Assembly: GCA_015680685.1 (NCBI GenBank)
Contig: MNCI01008581.1
Location: 929,911-993,910, forward strand
Length of the DNA stretch: 64,000 bases
Reading direction: 5' to 3'
DNA from: Gnetum montanum
Lineage: Eukaryota; Streptophyta; Gnetopsida; Gnetales; Gnetaceae
Shown: positions 10,906 through 23,130 of the stretch, piece after piece
Layout: each line of letters starts with the position of its first letter
How positions within the stretch are numbered: the first letter of the stretch is position 1
Made by a program: the position numbers and the translations under genes
Notes under the pieces: model-generated
The model's database searches: none
Told to the model about the DNA's origin: nothing
What the model saw: only the letters and a program-made list of their open reading frames with translations

Positions 10906-13900
10906 AGAAAGACTAGGATTTAGAAAACAGACTTTATGAATTTCGTTTATGCTTAAATTTTTGTAAACAAAGAAAATAAACTATTGGAAGGCAAAACTGG
11001 TTCAACATACGATGAAATTCTTATTCATGGCAACTTTAAAAATCATCCTTCCCTTCAAAATACACGGATGCCTTCCAAATTCATCATCATATAAACCCTG
11101 GTTGTCTCGACCACATTCTCTCGCCCCTTGCAGTACGAATGAAAAATGACTTACATACGATTATAGATGAGGCGTTGCACAGCATTGGGTAGACACACTT
11201 TGGAGCCATTACTAACGAACAAAAAAAACTAATGATTACCACCTTAAGGTAGTTTTGCGAGGTTGGCCCCACCTGATGAATGCATCAGAAAAACTCTTTA
11301 CCCTCAACCCCGAACGGTTTGCCTGAAAAATTCCACTCTCTGTCCCGTTCACAAAACTCCAAAATATATCCACGTGGCTGGCGTCATTCTAAGTCTTTTT
11401 GACTTGTTTTTTTTTTTAAATAATAACAATATAAAAAATTTTACATTTTACCGTTAAAAGGAACAATTAAAGAGGTAGAGTTTAAGAAAGAAAGGCATTA
11501 AAAAAGGATTATCACTCAGAGCTTCAATACTCATCACGTAAAGTTAAGAAGGGTCTTAGAGAGTCGTTAGATGAGGCCAAGCTTAACTACTTCAAATAAT
11601 TGTATGCTAGCCTAAACAAATGGTTTTCTATCTCAAATTTTATATACTAATGCTTATTTGGCTATTAATAGAAGTAAAAAATTTCATAGAGGCCCTATAT
11701 AGTTTCAATAAGGGTAGAATAATAAGGATGATTTTTTTTTGGGGAATCACCTTCTAAAATATAAGTTTTTCATTTTATTTTTACAATTTTAAGTTAAACT
11801 TTACCACAATTAAAAAATTTAAATAGTTAAATTAATATTATTTTGCATTTATTTATTTCTCATCTACTTATAGTTACACAAACTTCAATATAAATCATTT
11901 GGAGCATAACCATGGGTTGCCTTTATCTCTATTACACTGACTAGAGCTTCTTTTATGTAATTTTTTCCTCTTTGTTATTAGACATTACAATCTTTTTTCT
12001 TGAAAATATAAAATTATAGTTACATTGGTTCATTATTTGCAGAGTATGTTAAATATGCACAACCTATGTTAAATATGCACAGCCTTAACATTGTGTGGTA
12101 TAGCAAGGGTTTATGAGACCTTGGATTTTTTATTACATAATGTTAATAAAGCTTTTACAGTTATTATTTGGTATGGGTCTGTAGCTACATTTAGATTTTA
12201 AAATTTTGCGATTATAACGAAAAAGGTTGCTTCTTTGCTTGATCATGAGTATGTTTATTTTTTAATCCTTGAATTACTCACATATTTTTTTAAGAAATAT
12301 AAAATGAAATTAAGCTTTACTATGTTTAAAGACCCTTAACATCTACTGAACAGATATTACTTTTTCATGAAAAATAAAGATATATTCTACAAATTGACCG
12401 GGCACCAATGAGGGCATCAAAAAATAAATGACCCAGTTTTATGACTCTGAGGACAAAAATATGGATGCCTCTCTCAGTTTTTAACCGGTTACGTTTGCAT
12501 CTTTCAGGATTTTTAATATTAAACAAATTCAGATAACCAATCTTTGGTATGCAGGCTTGGTTTAAGTTTAAAGAAGCTTAACCTTGCCAGGATTAGCATT
12601 AAGCCTACGATGAATTACCCTTTTATATTTCTAATAAATGTTAAATTTAGTTTCATAACCAATTTAATATAAAACTGAAACTGAAATTTGATATATTATT
12701 CACTGCGATGACGAAATATAAACGCGTCCTGTTTTAGGAGTCGGTACACAGATTTTTTACGAGTATTCTGTTCCTCAGACACAGTCAGATCAAGCAAGTA
12801 TTCGGCTATGGCAATACACTAATCATAAAGTTTTCAGGGAGATATGCTCTTTACAGTACACGAAAGAGAGAGTATTTTGTCTTCCATGTTTCAGAACCAA
12901 CAGCAAGTCAGCAACATTATATAAAATTTTTCTCTCCTCTGGAAAAATGAACAGCGCAGTTACGTGCATCTTTAGGCTCTTCTGTTTTAAGAGAAAGACA
13001 ATGGCTACACCATATAGGATCCGAGATGAAAACCCTAAACCTTCTTCCCCTCAATAACATAAAATGGTTATCATTTAATTTGAATTGGATTAATCAAGTT
13101 ACTGATTGCAACTAGTACATGTACAGTCCAAACAGAGTCATCTAACCGTTGATGAAGAGAACACAGATGTAATTCAGAACATTGGTTGCTGAAAATTTTT
13201 TTGTATGTGCATGTGCATCCAGTAAATACATTTATATATACCATCATGCTTCAGTCCGTAATCAATGAAGAGCTAAAAACGCTGTCATTTTCCATAGTAA
13301 TGACCGCTGAGAATGCCTTAGTATGTGCAAAATCCTAAAGAAAGAATGCATACTCTTTAATTGATAAGGATCTTATTCCATGTAAAGAAAGATCCTACCT
13401 TAGTTGACAAAACCAAAATAAAACATAGGAATACGTTTTCAGCTATAATATTTCACTGTTTTCATTTAAAGTTCTATAATAAAACAAAACAAGCGGCATG
13501 AGTTTCATCTTCAATGCTGGTGGAAAGACGCATCTTTCTCTTCTCGAAATCTCAAACCATGTCTTTGTCTCAGTTATGATGACGAGATTTAATTGAAATT
13601 CTTAGTATCCGCCTCAAATTTTTACTGTGATAACCAATCACATATGTGATTTTGCTATTTTGGTTAATTTGGACTTTCAGTATAAAGTAACCTTAAGTAC
13701 ATTACTAAACGTTTTAACGTTAATCCGATTCCAATATAGGAATCAGGGTGGATGGGATAATTCTGCATGTTTGTCTGTATTCCTACTTGTGCAGCAGTGC
13801 ACACCAAAAGCTGCATAGGGTATCATTATTTTTATTCATGCTTAACATACACCAATTTAAGTGATTTCAGAAAATAAATAGCATAAGAAAGCATTTAGGC

Positions 13901-14252
13901 CGTAAAATCACAAGCCACTATATGTTCTGCTCAATAAATATTACAAGCAGAATGATGCTAAGTTGCTCTATCAAATGAAAGTATCGTGAAGCCTCAGACA
14001 AATATTATGGATGGATGAATAATATAATGCAGACACAGGCACATGTTGCATTCGAAGAATGAACTGCCATGGCATTGTTGGTTTAAAATAAAAAAACAAA
14101 GATATATTTAACCAAATAAAAATGCCATTCACATCAAATGTTGGCAAGGTCCCTAAGATAAAAGGAAAGCCGAGCTTTAATCATTCACCCTATTTATTGG
14201 CCACTGGTAGTATTTCTGTTCTTGATTTTTGGCAATACTGGAATAGTGCTAA

Positions 14253-14645
14253 TTAATGGAAATTCACTGCTATGAATGAAAGTTCCATAGTTCCCATTTT
14301 AAGTACGGAGTATTCTACTATTGTTACGCAGTTATAAAAACTGTAGGGTAATAATATCGGAACATATAGATTCATTCTTCCTTGTTTCTTTGCAGTGTTT
14401 CTCCGATTTATTATCTGAAACAATATGTTTAAAGTAAAGATATAGCAAAATCCTGGAAGACAGAAAAATGACATGTTCTGCCTTAAACTTACTCGTGAAA
14501 AAGAGCATCCCTTCATCCATTTCAGTAGTAACCATGTCTGGATCTATAACTGAGATTTGATTCACAAGCGCTTAATTAGTAATTCATAGGTGAACTTACC
14601 GGTCTTTGTAAATACATCCTATATACATCTTGCATCAATTCTCTG
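14253..14645 (-). pseudogene. Three exon-like blocks of an unidentified gene, copy 2
   Basis: Counterpart of 6839-7256. Exon-like blocks: 14600-14645 (before GTAAGT; has a stop inside ...CIYKDR), 14493-14549 (encodes ...VTTEMDEGMLF, one-base insertion near its end, clean donor CGA|GTAAGT) and 14253-14414 (after TTTCAG; IINRRNTAKKQGRMN, then a degraded tail). Stops and the frameshift make this copy non-functional. The gene family is not recognised. Confidence 0.4.
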
Positions 14646-16224
14646 CTATACACAACAGATTACAGATTACAAAGAAAATAAGCAGGAATCCTTTTACTTC
14701 TAAGTTTCAAAAATGGATAGATGCTCAGTAACGTCGATCAAGTCTCTAGCAATAAACATGTAGAATTTTGTTTCTCGAACAAACTAGTTGAGAGAGCTAG
14801 TGCAGTAAATTGATTGGAATAGCCTAGCTTTTTTCAGTGGGCTCCTATTTGCGTCAGGCGTCAGGCTTTAAGCCCTTTCTTCCAAGTTCCAAATAATGTC
14901 CCTGTTCCTGCTGACAGTGTTTTCGAACTTTGCGAATATTCTTCGAATTAGAATTATTCTGCTTTGTAATGTGTTGATTTCTACGAACATTTGCTAATAT
15001 TTGTAAATAGCAGTAATTCGAAACCATCATTCTTATCCTTAATTTCAAATCTTATAAAAGTAAAATAAATCTACTTCATTTTTTACTGAAGATCTTAACA
15101 GTAAAGGATTTCAACTTTTTCTTGTCTTTTGAGCTTTTCCCCGTCCATACAAATTTCACGATAACCCAGGAAAATTTTTAAATATCCTTTATAATGTTAT
15201 ATAAATAGCGTTTTAACCCTTTCAAATCATTCTAGAATTTTTTAAATTATTCGGGATTTATTCCCCATCACAAATTGATAAAGTTACCGAATATATACCT
15301 CCAATCCGAATTGAAATCTCTGCATGGTAATAAATTTTTTATTTTTTCAAAATAATATATTTATAACATCCTCTGAACGCGACAAAAACTCCACGCAATC
15401 GGGTCTACTGCCGTCCAATTTTATTGAAGTTATTTTAAGTTGATATCTCAGAAACAATTTTCCTGCGGAAGCCTTACTTAAGAATGTATCCATTCCATCT
15501 ACTTGACACACTTGGCTTCTTTGGTACTTGAGCCTAATAACTTTGAAGAAGATTTGCATTGCTTTAAAATAAAAATTAAAATAGAATATCCAACCTTGTA
15601 AAAGATATTAATTATTTATTGGAAAATTTTCTAATTTCATAATTTTGAAATTCCTTTGGACATGTATTATATTTCTTAAGTGACATCAACGAACACGCTA
15701 GAAATTGAATTTTGTCCAGTACATCGTCTATTCACATTAAGGATATATGGTCTTGAATTTAATTTTATCCCATGAATCTTTTTATCCTATATATAAAACA
15801 CATTGTTCAAATAATGTAATATGAATTAATGATAATTAATTATGGAGATGATTACACTCAAATATTTATAATTATTTTATTATAATTAAAATCCAATTCA
15901 TGATTGATAATATAACTAATTATTAATTTGCTTTGTTTGCCCTTAATAATTCCAAGTATGAATTAGAGCTTATACATGAATATACTTTGGCCTTACTAAC
16001 AAATAGGTGCCTCGAAGTAGGAATGGAGGTTCATTGTATGTTTGTTTATAAGTTGTTTGGTAAATTTACAATATCATGGTTTCATGTTCCATCATTTGAA
16101 TAAGAGTTACTAAACATATATTTTCTAATCTAATCTGTAAAACCATTACTGTTGGTAATTTAAACCTTTTTCTTATTTGTAAAACTATGTAAGTAAAATA
16201 TATGTAGGCGTCGTCGATTAGGTA

Positions 16225-16291
16225 TAGATTGATTGGTTAGAGCATGCAATTTGTAGTTTACAAGTTATAATTTGATTTTGATGAGTATGGT
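16225..16291 (+). mobile_element. tRNA-like SINE head, interrupted by a solo LTR
   Basis: TTGGTTAGAGCATGCAATTTG resembles a tRNA A-box, and ATAATTTGATTTTGATGAG sits where a B-box would be. The sequence resumes at 17125 (GATCTAACACACT) after the solo LTR and its ATGGT duplication. Confidence 0.35.
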
Positions 16292-17119
16292 TGACGAGCA
16301 GTGAAGTATCCAACACCCAATCATACAAGATACTAGTGTTCATGCGCAATCTTGGTCGAATTTCGTAGATAAGGCAATGTGATTATACTAGTAATTAAGC
16401 AGCGTTTGCGATCGTTGTCTTCCCATGTGAGCTAGTAAAATCAGTGCATATGGTTTAACTTATGATGAGGTATATGATATTGATGTTACATTGGCTATTA
16501 AGCTCCTAGTAAACATGAAGTAAAAGTAAAGGTTTCTAAATCTAAGTGACAGTAAAAAAAATCTAAACTAGCCTATGCGATGAGTAGCTGGTCCTAATGT
16601 TCTAGCCACACCTTGGACTTCGTGCAACTACTACTAGGATTACCAAGTATTACACTACTAGGTGTACCAAGTCATATTACTACTAGGTTACTAAGTAGTT
16701 ACACTTACATGCTCGAGATCAGTCATACTCATTCTATTTAATGACATTAAAAGTAAATTGCAAGTAATCATAAACATTAACTATGAAAACAATAAAATAG
16801 TAAACTAATTGGAAACAAAAATAAAACTAAGTGTTGTTGCAATGATGTAAAGTAATCTTGATCTTTATTGCCGATCATGCAATGCATCCAAGTACATCAC
16901 ACCCGAATAAAGATTCCTGTTCAATTACAAAACATCACATTGTAGGCACACACTACTAAGTACTGAATTCAAGAAAACAAACTAAAAGAGTGCTATTACT
17001 AGGTTATTAAATCTATTGCAGATCCATGCGCCCAAGTGTTGCTTATATAGGCTGGAATGCACCTCGAAATATCATTTATACGATATCGTATTGTTGACTT
17101 GAAATTTTTGGATCTATCA
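16292..17119 (-). mobile_element. Solo LTR, Athila-like family, minus strand
   Basis: 828 bp, TG...CA ends in both directions (plus-strand left end TGACGAGCAGTGAAG, right end GGATCTATCA), flanked by a perfect 5-bp duplication ATGGT (16287-16291 and 17120-17124). Inside, read on the minus strand, are a TATA-like CCTATATAAGC, a GATATC palindrome upstream of it (17082-17087), an AATAAA-type signal, and family blocks such as GGGAAGACAACGATC and the complement of GTCGAATTTCGTAG. There is no internal region, so it is the product of LTR-LTR recombination. It is absent from copy 1. Confidence 0.85.
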
Positions 17120-17278
17120 ATGGTGATCTAACACACTATTATGTTTAAGGAAAGCATTGTGAAAAGTTCGTGTTGGCTAGATATCCTAAAGGTACATGTA
17201 GTCATCTACATATAGTTGTAATACAACATGACATAACACCCCATCCTACACCATCCTACCTTACCCTTCATTAACCTT

Positions 17279-17445
17279 CCCTATATGCATGCATACATGC
17301 ATGTATATGGGCCATAATTAGGATTAATGATAGAGTGCTTGTTTCTCAAATCACCTAGCCTTCCTCATATACATACATGCATACATGTATATGGCCCATA
17401 ATTTGGAGTAATGATAGACTTCTTGTTTCTCAAGTCATAAGACTT
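17279..17445. repeat. ~83-bp imperfect tandem duplication
   Basis: Two units (17279-17362 and 17363-17445) share ATACATGCATACATG...TATATGG.CCATAATT and TAATGATAGA.T.CTTGTTTCTCAA. The ATGCATGCATACATGCATG part is itself an inverted repeat. The units include part of a family B SINE head. Confidence 0.6.
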
Positions 17446-17593
17446 GGATGTAGCTATTTGAAAAGATGTTAAGCTTTTACTTATTTACCAACCTTTCCAA
17501 GACTTGCTTTGCAGGCATTAAGCTTTTTGGTGATATAAGTTGAATATTCATAAAATGAATGATAAACATTATAAGATAAATAAGTAATAACTA

Positions 17594-17751
17594 AAGGCTT
17601 AACATTCATCTTGCCAAGGCAAGGTTTTGGGAGGGTTAGCAGATGAACAAAAGCCTAACCTCTTCTAAGTAGCTGCACCTAGCTTAAATCTAGGTCTCAT
17701 GACTTGAGAAACAAGCACCTTACCATCACTCCAAGTGGTGTACCCTAAAAT
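17594..17751 (-). mobile_element. Complete SINE family B copy with 13-bp TSD
   Basis: 158 bp on the minus strand, bounded by perfect 13-bp repeats TAAGTAATAACTA (17581-17593 and 17752-17764). From its 5' end: GGGTACACCACTTGGAGTG, ATGGTAAGGTGCTTG (A-box-like), TCATGAGACCTAGATTTAAG (B-box position), CTACTTAGAAGAGGTTAGGC, ending ATGTTAAGCCTT with no poly(A). It is absent from copy 1, so it inserted after the duplication. It defines the family B ends. Confidence 0.85.
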
Positions 17752-17961
17752 TAAGTAATAACTATTTTTTTAAAATATCATATAATTTCAATTTTTTTAC
17801 AATGTGACTTTACTAATTTTTGTAGATGTAATGTGGCATCATTTCCATGTAATTTCTCTCTAAAAATTCTTTACCCCTATGAAAATGTTATAAATATTTT
17901 TCCTTTTAATTCCAAACATGCATTCTTAATGTAGTTCTAAAATATTCATCATCATCCAACA

Positions 17962-18115
17962 ATTAGGTATTAGCTTAATGGCAAGAGTCTTAGCATGCAA
18001 AATGTAGGTCATAGGTTTGATCACTATGGGCAATGTTGAGTTATGGACAAAAATTATTTGTAAAAGGAATTTTGAAATTGATGTGGTCCCTTGGATTTAA
18101 AAGGGTCTCAGCTAT
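17962..18115 (+). mobile_element. SINE family A, ortholog of the 9154 copy
   Basis: TAGGTATTAGCTTAATGGCAAG head, B-box-like GGTTTGATCAC, GGCAATGTTGAGTTATGGAC body and tail TTTAAAAGGGTCTCAGCTATAATC. It aligns with 9154-9303 along its whole length, including flanks. Confidence 0.7.
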
Positions 18116-18227
18116 AATCACTATAGAAATACTAAAGAAGGAAAAAATAGCATACAAGTTATGGCCACATTGCTAAAAGTTGTAAACACTAAAGAAGAAC
18201 TTACAAAGAACATAATTGCGTATGATT

Positions 18228-18366
18228 ATCATACTTTTGATATGAAAGCTTGAATTCATGAGTTCGATTTTGGTGGGCAATGTTGAGTTATAAAGTTATA
18301 AAGTTATATCATGGGGTGTATCTATATTACAATGATTTCAAGGTTCTAATGAGTAGCATATTCTTG
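18228..18366 (+). mobile_element. SINE family A, inserted after the duplication
   Basis: TTTGATATGAAAGCTTGAATTC, B-box GAGTTCGATTTTGG and GGGCAATGTTGAGTTATAAAG are family A. Copy 1 lacks it: GATTAACATACTCAGAATCC there corresponds to the interrupted site here. The A-box end is truncated. Confidence 0.6.
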
Positions 18367-19461
18367 GAATCAAACTTATAACTTGCATATTATAGACCAT
18401 ACATTCTAACCAAGTGAGCTTTGTCTAGTAGATATAAAATAAGATTTTTGTTATTTATGGCCAGTCTTATATATAGATTCATTTTATACCATCAAGTAGA
18501 TAGGTGCCATAGAAAATGATAATGAAATCTATTACATACCTTAATGATCAGCCTATGTAAATAGAGTAAAGGTACCATAAACATGATATATAGCTTCATT
18601 TTCATTAAAGTATTTAGGTTCATAGAATTTTAAATATATTTATTAATATTAATGAAATAATTATAGATACATTTAGGAATAGTAACAAGAATCCCTGGAC
18701 TTGTACTATATCCATATGAGATTTAGGTTCAGAGGCATAAAGCTAGAATGGAAAAGTAATTTTTCTAAAAATTTATTTATGTTTTTTTTTTTCAAAAGCA
18801 AAGGAAATAAACTATAGGAAGTTAAAAGTTACTATGACAAAAGGTTCAACATAAGATGGAATATTTATTGAGGGTAACTTAAAAAATCATTGTCCCTGAA
18901 AATTTAACAGTGCCCATCAAATCCAGTCATGATTAAACTATGCATTTCCTAACTACTTTTTGGTATTCCCATTACTAGCTGTTAAATAGAAAATGAAAGT
19001 GAAAAATGAGTTACATACAATTATAGATTCAGCTGTTGCCAACGAATAAAAATAAATAATGATTACCATGTCAAGGCATGTTCGAGAGGTTGGTCCCACC
19101 TTATCTAGGTATCAACCCTAAAGAGTTGACTCACAAAATTCCACTATCATTCCACTCACAAAATTCTAATATAGTTTTTGTTTTTCAATTATATATTTTT
19201 TTAATTTTTAAAGTAAGGCTTAAAATTTTTAAGGTAATGCCTTTAGCCTGGCATCTTTAGGGTATTGGTACTAGGTTTTTAGGGTATTGGTGCCAAGGTT
19301 TTCAACTTTGCATCTAGATTTTAAAAAATTATTGTTGATAGTATAACAAAAAATTATTATTATTATTATTTTGCATTTTCTTATCAAATAAAAAGGTTGA
19401 TTTCAAGAAAGAAAGACATCTATAGAGTAGCCTCAATGTTCATTGGGGGAACATATGCTAA

Positions 19462-19560
19462 TGATAGGTTGCTCAAGTAGTTAGCTCATTGTCTTGTTAG
19501 GCAAGGAGTTGTTAGTTCGAGTCACACTTGAGGCATCATTGTATTCCTTATAATTCTTCC
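19462..19560 (+). mobile_element. tRNA-headed SINE relic
   Basis: GTTGCTCAAGTAGTTAGCTC (A-box) and GTTAGTTCGAGTCACACTTG (a good B-box) are spaced as in a tRNA, but no cloverleaf with a paired acceptor stem can be drawn, so it is a SINE head rather than a tRNA gene. Confidence 0.5.
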
Positions 19561-19616
19561 AAAGTCTCTATTGACTATAATTCTTGAGGTGTACTTATAG
19601 TCATTCTTTGGGGGCA

Positions 19617-19654
19617 CCCCTTCCCCTTCCCCATCCCCTCCCCCACCCCTTCCC
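19617..19654 (-). other. C/G-run tract with G-quadruplex potential
   Basis: The plus strand has seven runs of three to five C separated by one to three bases (CCCCTTCCCCTTCCCC...). The minus strand would give GGGG runs with short loops. It stands out strongly in AT-rich surroundings. Confidence 0.6.
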
Positions 19655-22240
19655 ATTTCAAGAACATAGGTCTAGAGAGAGTGGGAAATGAGCTAAAGTC
19701 TAATCTCTTTCAAATAGTTATGGCTAGGCTCTAATAGATGTTTTTTTCACTTGAGAAACAAGCATCCTACTATCCCTCTAAATCATGGTATTCAAAGAAA
19801 AGTTTACAATTAATGCATCTTTAGTTCTCATTAGACACAAAATGGCCCAAAACAATGCATATAGTCAACCCTATATAGTTTGGATAAGGCTTGAATAACC
19901 AAGATGATTTTTTTAGGAGAATAGCCTTCCAAAACATAAGTTTTTCATTGTATTTTTGTTTTTTTAAATAATCTTTGCTAGGACTTTAAAAATTTTAAAA
20001 ATTATTTTGCATTTTGAACTGTTTGGTATATATATATAATTTAATAATAAATAAATAAAAAGAAATTTCAAACCATGCATCATTTATTTGTTTCTCACTT
20101 ACCATAATGATGCAGACTTCGATCAATAACAGGTTATCTACACTGCCACCGGCTTATCTAATAAGTCGTCTGAGGAATAGCTGTAACTTGCCTTTATCTC
20201 TGTTACAGGTCTTGAAAATTTGAAATTTTAAACAGGACATACATTTTATGCTGAAATTAATTTACAGCTGCATTGATTTATTATTTGCAAAGTCTTCAAT
20301 AAATAGTTAAATACGCACCGCCTTGACATTGCGCAGGAGAGCAAGCGTTTAGGAGACTTTGGGGTTTTTATTACATGCATTTCATAGTGGGGATTGCAAA
20401 TGTGAAATTTGAATCAAGTTTTTACTGGTATTATTTGGTTCAGGTCTGGGTACATCTAGATTTTAAAATTTTGCGATTATGATGATAAAGGTTATTGGCA
20501 CGATCCTGAGAGTATGGCTTTTTTAACCTTCAGTTACTTTGCATTATTTTAAGACATTGTAAGGCAGTTTCTGAAGTTGTGAGACCTAGTTTGAGTTTAA
20601 GGTAGGTCCACAGAGGTTAAGCTAGGCAAGAATTAAGCCCATGAAGGCATAACCGATTTCATAACCCTTTTTAATCCCTAATGATTGTAAAATTTAACTT
20701 CAAAACGGATTTGATATAAAATTGAGACTGAAATTCCATATATTAACATTATTCATTGCAGCTACGACGAGACATGAAGGCATCCTGTTTTAGTGACAGT
20801 TATGCCAGCAAATGTTTATTCGAGGCACACAGATCTTCTAAAAGTATCCTGCTCCTCACACATATTCAGATCAAGCAAGTATTCGGCTATGGCTATACAC
20901 TAATAATAAAGCTTCCAGGGATACATGCTTTTTACAGTACACGTAAAAGATATCTGGTGGATATTTCAGGATCAACAGCAACATCATATAAATTTTTTCT
21001 CTATTCTGCAAAAATGAACACTGGCTACTAGTTACTTTCACTGTTACGCTCTTCCTTTTTAAGAGAATGACAGTGGCCACACCCTACGTAATCCGAGATG
21101 AAAACCCTAAACCCTCTTCCCGTCAACAACATGGTTATCACTTAGTTTTAACTAGATTCATCAAGTTGCTGGTTGCAGCTAGGTACATATATATACAGTC
21201 CAAACAGAGTCATTTAACAGTTGAAGAGAACAGAGATATAACTCAGAATATTGATAGCTGAAAACATTTCAATACATGTGAATCTACATATATCATCTTT
21301 CATCTTAGTCTTGTTGGAGTCAGCTACATCAACCAAGAACTCATTTTTCATACCAATGATTGCTGTATACAGGAATGCCCAGCAAAAATGTGGGAGAGAA
21401 TTACGCAGACGCAGTAATTTGCATTTAATTTATTACATCAAAAGAAAGACCCTAATGCACTGGACAAAACCAAAATAAAACATAAGAGTGTGCAATATAA
21501 TTAATTTGCTGCTATAATATTTCACTACTTAATCTTAGAATTCTCTAAAAGAACAAAACAAGCAGCATGATTTCCATCTTCAATGCTAGCTGAAAGACAC
21601 GTCTAGCAGGTTGTTTCTTGCCTCTAAATTTCGAACCAGGTCCCTATCTCAGTTACGGTGACGACATTCAGTTTAAATTCTCAGTGACTGCATCACATTT
21701 TTTACTACGATAACCATTTACATATGTGATTTTGGTTAATTTGACTTTGAGTAAAGAAACCCTGTAGTAGATTACTTTAAGTTTTAACGTTATCCGGTTC
21801 CAATCTAGGGATCATTGTGCATGGGGTAATTCTGCAAATTTGTCTGTATTCCCACTTATGCATCGATACATTCCAAAAGCGGCATGGGATATTTGTTACT
21901 CCATGCCAGTTTGTCTGCAATATTTTTATTCATGCTTAACCCACTTGGCCAATTCAGTTGTTTTCAGAAAAAAACTAGCCTAGAAAAAAACTGTATATTC
22001 TGTTCAATAAATATTACAAGCAGAATGATGCTAGTTGCTCTGTCAAATAAAAATATCGTGCAAATAAAATATCGTGCAAATAAAATATCGTGAAACTCCA
22101 GACAAATATTATGGATGGAAGATTAATATAATGCACCCTCAGGGGCATGTTGCTTTAGAGAAATGAACTGCCATTGCCTTGTTGGTTTAAGAAAAAGATA
22201 TATTAATGAAATCAAAATGCCATTCATATTAAATGTTAGT

Positions 22241-22990
22241 AAGGTAGGCGTTCCTCCTATATTTTGAAATAAGCCATCTTGATTTAACTGAAAACATTTT
22301 TTGATGTATGATTGAATAAGATTGTCATGAACATTAGTGTAGAAAGACATTAATAGCATTGTGTGACAGTTTTATACAACATTGGAGTGGACAAAGCACT
22401 GAAATAGGTCATTTAAGCAGATCGAGATTCGTGAATTACTTATTAATGTAATTCTGCTGTTGCACATTCTGCATTGTCTCCACCTGTGTCTATCTGCAGT
22501 CTATAGCTTTCAAGCGTGATTTGGGTTTGGTTTGTTTGGATATCTGAAAATGTCTTTCCAGAAACGTTGTACAGTGAATAATGGAAAATAAAGATTTGAA
22601 AAAAGAAAAAAATGCAAACAAGAAACCAAATGGGGTGTTGCGTTGAATTTTTCTTCCCAGGTTAATCTAAAGGTTTTGCTGTTGCCTCAATTTGTAATTC
22701 ATCTTCTCAAATCAATAATAAAACACATCTTGTGCAAATGTGTAGGTACTACAACTTGCAAAATGTAAAAGCTATTTTGTTAATTAGAAAACTTTTTTTT
22801 TAAATATAAAATTAGGTAACTCTTTTTAGGACCCTTCATGTCTAAGAAATAAAGCTTAACTCATTATAAATAGGATAAAAGCACCAAAATGATGATGTTA
22901 TTGTTTATAAATAAAAAATACTTATGTTATTTTTTTAATGGTAGAAAGAGATAAATAAAGAATAATACTATTAATTTTAATATTTTACTT
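22241..22990. other. No recognisable feature
   Basis: AT-rich sequence after the segmental duplication. Short open frames only, no motif recognised. Confidence 0.4.
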
Positions 22991-22995
22991 CACCA

Positions 22996-23130
22996 ACAAT
23001 GATGTGTTAGCCTAGTGGTAAAACTCTTGATTTTGAAGCTCTAAGTTATGGGTTCAATTTTAGTGGGTAATGTTGAGTTATAAAATTCTATTTGGACTAT
23101 AACTCAAGGTGTATATATATTTCAATTATA
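22996..23130 (+). mobile_element. SINE family A, well preserved
   Basis: GATGTGTTAGCCTAGTGGTAA head, GATTTTGAAGCTCTAAG, B-box GGGTTCAATTTTAG, GGTAATGTTGAGTTATAAAA and tail GGTGTATATATATTTCAA. It is one of the best copies for defining the family. Confidence 0.7.

Larger units (their letters stand above)
6730..14150. repeat. Segmental tandem duplication, copy 1
   Basis: Collinear with 14156-22240. Matching landmarks include the exon-like blocks (6839-7256 with 14253-14645), CCTCTGAACG...ACTCCACGCAATC (7516 with 15370), the SINE pair (9154 with 17962), CAAGCAAGTATTCGGCTATGG (12794 with 20872), and the segment with two telo-box-like motifs (13029 with 21102). Identity varies from high in the exon-like parts to low in AT-rich parts. 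Copy 1 carries one insertion absent from copy 2, the LINE at 9313-10172. The left edge of copy 1 is set where homology with the start of copy 2 fades, so its boundary is approximate. Confidence 0.85.
14156..22240. repeat. Segmental tandem duplication, copy 2
   Basis: Collinear with 6730-14150 and directly adjoining it. Copy 1 ends ATCAAATGTTGGCAAGGT at 14150 and copy 2 ends TTAAATGTTAGTAAGGT near 22245. Extra length relative to copy 1 comes from a solo LTR (16292-17119), a family B SINE (17594-17751), a family A SINE (18228-18366) and about 430 bp at 14917-15345 that copy 1 lacks. A short 16-bp unit containing AATATCGTGCAAAT is repeated three times near 22045-22095. Confidence 0.85.

Noticed and set aside
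19462-19530. Possible tRNA gene
   Set aside because: Has good A- and B-box-like blocks, but no paired acceptor stem or cloverleaf can be drawn; better explained as a SINE head.
21102-21118. Interstitial telomere repeat
   Set aside because: Only about two AAACCCT units, also present in copy 1; too short for a telomere remnant.
21067-21261. Start of a host gene (MTVATPYVIRDENPKPSS)
   Set aside because: The copy 1 equivalent (13000-13060) has an early stop, the frame after it is not conserved, and the EN-P-K-P part is just a telo-box-like AACCCTAAACCC. Noted only as a shared block of the duplication.
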